Shown: piece by piece, positions 61,087 to 64,000 of the stretch
How the letters are laid out: each line of letters starts with the position of its first letter
Numbering within the stretch: the stretch's first letter is position 1
From: an uncultured Mediterraneibacter sp.
Lineage (GTDB): Bacteria > Bacillota > Clostridia > Lachnospirales > Lachnospiraceae
DNA length: 64,000 nucleotides
Reading direction: 5' to 3'
Assembly (NCBI RefSeq): GCF_934330165.1
Contig: NZ_CAKRGI010000003.1
Span: forward strand, 61,139-125,138
Notes under the pieces: model-generated
Databases searched by the model: none
What the model saw: the letters and a program-made list of their open reading frames with translations, nothing else
What the model was told of the DNA's origin: nothing
Translations under genes and position numbers: made by a program

Positions 61087-61560
61087 GAGATTTTCATCTG
61101 GCAATAGCGGATACATACCTAATACGTCTGATCCATCTTCCTTATATCCAACTAAATGTGCAACTATTTTGTCCAGCGTAAGTTTTGTCCATTCTTTATG
61201 TTCACAGGCTTCGCAAGCCATTTTTATCTTCTTCTGCTTCGGGCATAACCTGTCATTCCAACGATTGTTACATTGTGGAAAATAACCACCTTTGCTTCCT
61301 CGTTTCGCATATACATCATCTCTTCCCCAAAACATGGAAAAATACCATTTCGTCATATTTTCCGTAATATAGCGTTCCATAATTCTGCCACCCTGATCCA
61401 GATCATATTCTGCGTTTTCTGTTGAAGAATTATCAAAAATATTTTCTGAACTATACGGAATATTGGCTTCATTTAATTTCTGTTTCAGATTTTGGTTTTC
61501 TTTTTCCTGTTTACGTACCAACGTGCGAAGAGAATCCAGATTATATGCGTCTATGTTCAT
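61075..61560 (-). pseudogene. Truncated TOTE conflict-system primase/helicase, N-terminal part
   Basis: The 161-residue product has an N-terminal coiled coil (about 8-32, LRTLVRKQEKENQNLKQKLN), then the block WYFSMFWGRDDVYAKRGSKG (72-91), a four-cysteine zinc site (Cys97, Cys106, Cys116, Cys119) and the segment LVGYKEDGSDVLGMYPLLPD (136-155). In TOTE conflict-system proteins this block is the zinc-finger lead-in to an archaeo-eukaryotic primase domain, which continues PLLPDxxxxFLAIDFD. Here the frame leaves the homologous sequence after residue 158 and ends with PKI-stop supplied by the 40-bp repeat. The primase, helicase and nuclease parts are absent. A good ribosome site (AGAGGTATTTA) and start remain; it follows the nuclease gene by 27 bases. 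Confidence 0.7.
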
Positions 61561-61569
61561 TAAATACCT
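61544..61569. repeat. 26-bp direct repeat, copy 1
   Basis: TATGCGTCTATGTTCATTAA and six further bases are identical to 62988-63013. On the minus strand it contains the ribosome site and first five codons (MNIDA) of the TOTE fragment. Confidence 0.85.
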
Positions 61570-61587
61570 CTTTTCATTAATGGCTGA

Positions 61588-62610
61588 TTATTTCTTCTCT
61601 TTATCTTTTAAAGATAACACCGCTTCTACCTGAGCAATCAATTGTTCCTTATCTGGCATATATGTTACATATTTTGATGCAAAAATATTATTACTTAATC
61701 CACCAAGTGCATACTGCATATCTACATTTCCCTTATCAGTACATAAAATTAATCCTATTGGTGGATTATCATCCTCGTCATTAACTTCAGCTGCATAGTA
61801 ATTCAAATACATATTCAACTGTCCTACTGCTTCCGGCATTAATTTAATCGTTTTTAGTTCAATCAAAACATATGATTTTAATATTTTGTTATAAAACACC
61901 ATGTCTACATAATAATGAACATTGCCAAATGTCACTCTTTGTTGTGTTCCAACAAACATAAACCCTTTTCCCAATTCTAATAAAAATTTTTCTATTTGTC
62001 TGACAAGTGCTTCCTCTAAATCAGATTCCAACATTGGCTTATCTTCTGGTATCCCTAAAAACTCAAAGACATAAGGATCTTTTACAATATCCTGTGGTCT
62101 TACAATTTCATTACCTTTTAATGCCAATTCCAATACTTTCTGCTTATTTGTCTCACCATCTGATAACAGAAGTCTTTCAAAAAGTGATGACGCTATTTGC
62201 CTTCTTAATTCTCTGACACTCCATCTTGAATTCGCACATTCAACTTCATAAAAATGACGTTTATCTTTATCAGAAATTGATAACAGCTCACAATAATGTG
62301 ACCAACTTAAGCGTTCAGACAATGTCTGAACGCTACCATACTCTTTATAAAATGTGATCATATTCCAAATATTCGCACGTGAAAACCCTTTACCAAATTT
62401 TCTGGTAAGTTCTTTTGAGATCATAGAAATTGTTTTATTTTGATAATTTTCTTCATTTTCATGCAAATTCATATCTTCAACCAGCAATTTCCCAATTTCC
62501 ATATATGTTCTTAGAAGAGTATTATTCACTTCAACTGTAACATGTGTTCTTGCCTCTTGAAGTAATTTTTCCATTTTATTTATCATCCTATTATCCACCA
62601 ATTTATCCAT
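61588..62610 (-). CDS. DUF1016/YhcG-type PDDEXK nuclease domain protein
   Basis: The start at 62610 (MDKLVDNRMINKMEKLLQEA) follows AAGGAGAAAGC. The 340-residue protein has the DUF1016 N-terminal part (RTYMEIGKLLVEDM, SRANIWNMITFYKEYGSV, LSWSHYCELLSI) and a C-terminal PDDEXK nuclease fold: YYVDMVFYNKILKSYVLIELK provides the Asp and ExK of the catalytic motif (about 240-260), followed by LNMYLNYYAAEV. Such proteins occur in defence islands, as restriction-like nucleases or anti-element factors. The gene looks complete. It lies with the TOTE fragment between two 40-bp direct repeats. Confidence 0.88.
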   Translation of the reverse strand: MDKLVDNRMINKMEKLLQEARTHVTVEVNNTLLRTYMEIGKLLVEDMNLHENEENYQNKTISMISKELTRKFGKGFSRANIWNMITFYKEYGSVQTLSERLSWSHYCELLSISDKDKRHFYEVECANSRWSVRELRRQIASSLFERLLLSDGETNKQKVLELALKGNEIVRPQDIVKDPYVFEFLGIPEDKPMLESDLEEALVRQIEKFLLELGKGFMFVGTQQRVTFGNVHYYVDMVFYNKILKSYVLIELKTIKLMPEAVGQLNMYLNYYAAEVNDEDDNPPIGLILCTDKGNVDMQYALGGLSNNIFASKYVTYMPDKEQLIAQVEAVLSLKDKEKK

Positions 62611-62669
62611 GCTTTCTCCTTCTATATCATCAACTAACATCTCTACATTTATTATATCAGTTTTCCCCT

Positions 62670-62709
62670 GATAGTAGTTGTAAAAACTTCACATTTTTCA
62701 TATTTTAGG
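62670..62709. repeat. 40-bp direct repeat, copy 2
   Basis: Identical to 61047-61086. The distance between copies is 1,623 bases. It sits 60 bases upstream of the nuclease start codon and abuts repeat-family unit A. Confidence 0.9.
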
Positions 62710-62712
62710 AAT

Positions 62713-62762
62713 ACTTTGCGATGTACATAAGATCCCCGAGGATGTCAAGTCATTGCCACAAA
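62713..62762. repeat. 50-bp diverged repeat family, unit A
   Basis: This unit aligns without gaps to 63902-63951 (38 of 50 bases the same by my count). The core GAGGATGTCAAGT is identical. A second, shorter relative (unit B) is at 62861-62886. Confidence 0.75.
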
Positions 62763-62812
62763 AAATATGCGGCTTTTTTGCCACGAAAATGGCTTAAAAC
62801 CGCATATTTCTA
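62763..62812 (-). terminator. Hairpin next to repeat unit A
   Basis: AAATATGCGG at 62764-62773 and CCGCATATTT at about 62800-62809, with an inner GCCA/TGGC stem. On the minus strand a T run follows. It is a likely terminator for transcripts coming from the AlbA_2-like gene. Confidence 0.6.
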
Positions 62813-62844
62813 TAATTTTCATAATAGAGGACGTTATATAATTG

Positions 62845-62982
62845 TTATAAAATAGGTAGGGAGGATGTTACGTCATTGTCACAAAATTCTTTCGGTATCA
62901 TTCCCATCAATTCCTGTGCAACGCTTTCTGATTTAATTCTTATCAGATTGTCCCACACATCCACTTTACCTAACAAATTCAT
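62845..62982 (-). pseudogene. 45-codon fragment containing repeat unit B
   Basis: A minus-strand frame from ATG 62982 reads MNLLGKVDVWDNLIRIKSES and later FCDNDVTSS before a stop at 62845. The same peptide pattern, FCGNDLTSS, can be read through repeat unit A, so A and B may be copies of one coding tail. No ribosome site at a proper distance (AAAGGA abuts the ATG). I do not recognise the family. Confidence 0.3.
62861..62886. repeat. Repeat family, unit B (short)
   Basis: GAGGATGTTACGTCATTGTC plus six bases matches 62738-62763 in unit A with three to four differences. Confidence 0.6.
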
Positions 62983-62987
62983 TCCTT

Positions 62988-63013
62988 TATGCGTCTATGT
63001 TCATTAAATACCT
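62988..63013. repeat. 26-bp direct repeat, copy 2
   Basis: Identical to 61544-61569. On the minus strand it carries ribosome site AGGAGAAGGTATTTA, ATG and codons MNIDA, followed at once by a stop, so it is the stub of a second TOTE-type gene start downstream of the AlbA_2-like gene. Confidence 0.85.
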
Positions 63014-63021
63014 TCTCCTAT

Positions 63022-63879
63022 CTACCGAATGATTTTCCAGTACCCCTTTCGATCAGATCCTACTCTGATAATTTTTCCACTTTCTTTTAGTGCTTTTATA
63101 AGACGACTTACCTTTCTTGTACTTATATCCATTTGTTCTGACATTTGCTTTGCTGTAATGGAATTATTTTCCTCTAATAATCCCAAAACTTTCATCATTT
63201 CTGAATTATCATCGCCATTGGCAATGATAATATTATCTTTTGGCAACGAAAATGGGAACTCAACTTTTATAAAATGTTCTGATATATGAAAAATGCTTTT
63301 ATCATACTCTTTTAAAATTCTACTCATTCCTGAGCCTAATTGTTCTACAAGCCCCACATCTTTAAATACACGCATCAATTCACGATTTCTTGGCATACTA
63401 CTACAACTAAAAAAATCTTCCTTGCTCTGCCCCGGAAGCAGTCCACCATAAGATGTAAAAATCATTTTGTCATTAAAAATCTCCAAAACAGGTGGTATCT
63501 CTCTTGTAAAATCAGAATGTACAATTGCGTTTATCACTGCTTCACGCATTGGAATAGGTGCAATTAAATTTTTCTCCACTCTCTTGGTGTTCGTTACTTT
63601 TGCTCTGGTTACATTTTCAATTTTTAACTTTTCCAACACTTGATGTGTAGCCTTAATCAAAGAACAATAACCATATTCTTCATTCTCAATCAAATCCACT
63701 TTGTCCGTTCCAGCATATTTTGCAACCTTAATAGATACTCCATTTTCATCAGCAAGCAAATACGCGACATAATTAAACTTACCCTCCGGGGTTAAAAGTT
63801 CCAGTGAATTTGCAAACTTTTTCTTACCTTCCTTGTATTTAATATATGTGAGATATCCTCTGTAATTCCTACTCCCCAT
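63022..63879 (-). CDS. AlbA_2/Schlafen-type ATP-binding regulator lacking its N-terminal domain
   Basis: The 285-residue product matches the middle and C-terminal parts of the AlbA_2 (Slfn/AAA_4) putative transcriptional regulators: GKFNYVAYLLADENGVSIKVA, the ATPase-like PMREAVINAIVHSDFTREIPPVLEIFNDKM (the REAxxNAIVHRDY motif, about 111-140), YGGLLPGQSKEDFF, PRNRELMRVF, EQLGSGMSRI, and a C-terminal winged helix ITAKQMSEQMDISTRKVSRLIKAL. The usual N-terminal AlbA_2 domain (about 120 residues) is missing; the frame begins MGSRNYRGYLTYIKYKEG behind repeat unit C. AGGAG stands 11 bases upstream of ATG 63879, so it may still be translated. Confidence 0.7.
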   Translation of the reverse strand: MGSRNYRGYLTYIKYKEGKKKFANSLELLTPEGKFNYVAYLLADENGVSIKVAKYAGTDKVDLIENEEYGYCSLIKATHQVLEKLKIENVTRAKVTNTKRVEKNLIAPIPMREAVINAIVHSDFTREIPPVLEIFNDKMIFTSYGGLLPGQSKEDFFSCSSMPRNRELMRVFKDVGLVEQLGSGMSRILKEYDKSIFHISEHFIKVEFPFSLPKDNIIIANGDDNSEMMKVLGLLEENNSITAKQMSEQMDISTRKVSRLIKALKESGKIIRVGSDRKGYWKIIR

Positions 63880-63901
63880 TTGTTTTTCGCTCCTGAGGGA
63901 G

Positions 63902-63951
63902 ACTTTGTGCCGTACACAACGCTCCCGAGGATGTCAAGTAAAAACCACAAA
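63902..63951. repeat. 50-bp diverged repeat family, unit C
   Basis: Aligns over its whole length with unit A at 62713-62762, in the same orientation. It lies directly upstream of the AlbA_2-like gene start, where the missing domain should be encoded. Confidence 0.75.
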
Positions 63952-63969
63952 GTTTTTACTATTTTTTTT
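63937..63969 (+). terminator. Hairpin next to repeat unit C
   Basis: AGTAAAAAC (63937-63945) pairs with GTTTTTACT (63952-63960) and a run of T follows on the plus strand. It overlaps unit C, much as a hairpin adjoins unit A. Confidence 0.55.
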
Positions 63970-64000
63970 GCGTTTTTTTCCCATAAAACCGTTGTTTTCA

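Noticed and set aside
61047..62709. 40-bp repeats as a transposon target-site duplication or CRISPR repeat
   Set aside because: They are too long for a normal target duplication, there is no transposase between them, and only two copies 1.6 kb apart are present.
62713..63951. Repeat units A and C as sigma-A promoters (they contain TTGACA on the minus strand)
   Set aside because: No acceptable -10 lies 16-18 bases downstream in either unit.

Overview
The window reads as a chromosomal segment of a low-to-mid GC, anaerobic, spore-forming Firmicute, most likely a member of the Lachnospiraceae. The support is a pyruvate formate-lyase system, stage V sporulation genes (spoVAC, spoVAD, spoVAE), a SleB-like spore cortex or cell wall hydrolase, DUF4317 and C_GCAxxG_C_C proteins, strong AGGAGG ribosome sites, sigma-A promoters with 17-bp spacers, and many cis-acting RNA leaders. 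The family assignment is inference from gene content; no database search was possible.

Layout. Positions 1-13 kb hold a truncated GH25 lipoprotein, a GDSL esterase, a DUF4317 protein, two convergent MATE pumps (the first behind a probable guanidine-IV riboswitch), ridA, a methyltransferase-hslO-nadE group, and an OPT transporter/PqqD/small membrane protein operon. Positions 13-19 kb hold pepD, an M-box-controlled mgtE, a glycolipid glycosyltransferase coupled to a PlsY-like acyltransferase, and a cytidylate kinase-like protein. Positions 19-27.4 kb hold a BceRSAB-type peptide-sensing and resistance module, then a glucose-family PTS permease with its LicT-type antiterminator behind a RAT/terminator switch. 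Positions 27.4-36.6 kb hold a split spoVA locus, a degenerate enolase homologue, a SleB hydrolase, FMN-riboswitch-controlled ribU, and a GntR/ABC operon. Positions 36.6-46 kb hold cstA, ung with hisHF, and a two-component system divergent from a MacB/FtsX-type ABC exporter. Positions 46-54 kb hold a YoaK protein, an orphan substrate-binding lipoprotein, pflA/pflB, tRNA-Thr(CGT), and a lysine-riboswitch-controlled dapA. Positions 54-61 kb hold a heterodimeric ABC exporter, an orphan AbiEi-like antitoxin, two YitT proteins and a LOG-family protein.

The last 3 kb (about 60.95-64 kb) differ from the rest: they are AT-rich, full of gene fragments, and built around direct repeats. They carry a Zn-ribbon remnant, the N-terminal 158 residues of what looks like a TOTE conflict-system primase/helicase, an intact DUF1016/PDDEXK nuclease, and a protein that looks like the C-terminal part of an AlbA_2/HTH regulator. 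A perfect 40-bp direct repeat, a perfect 26-bp direct repeat and a diverged family of about 50 bp lie exactly at the gene boundaries. This is the best candidate for something undescribed: a cassette-like, partly decayed defence region.

Regulation is the other theme. Five metabolite- or ion-responsive leaders (probable guanidine, Mg2+, FMN, lysine, and the PTS RAT switch) sit in front of the matching transporter or biosynthetic genes, each with a visible intrinsic terminator.
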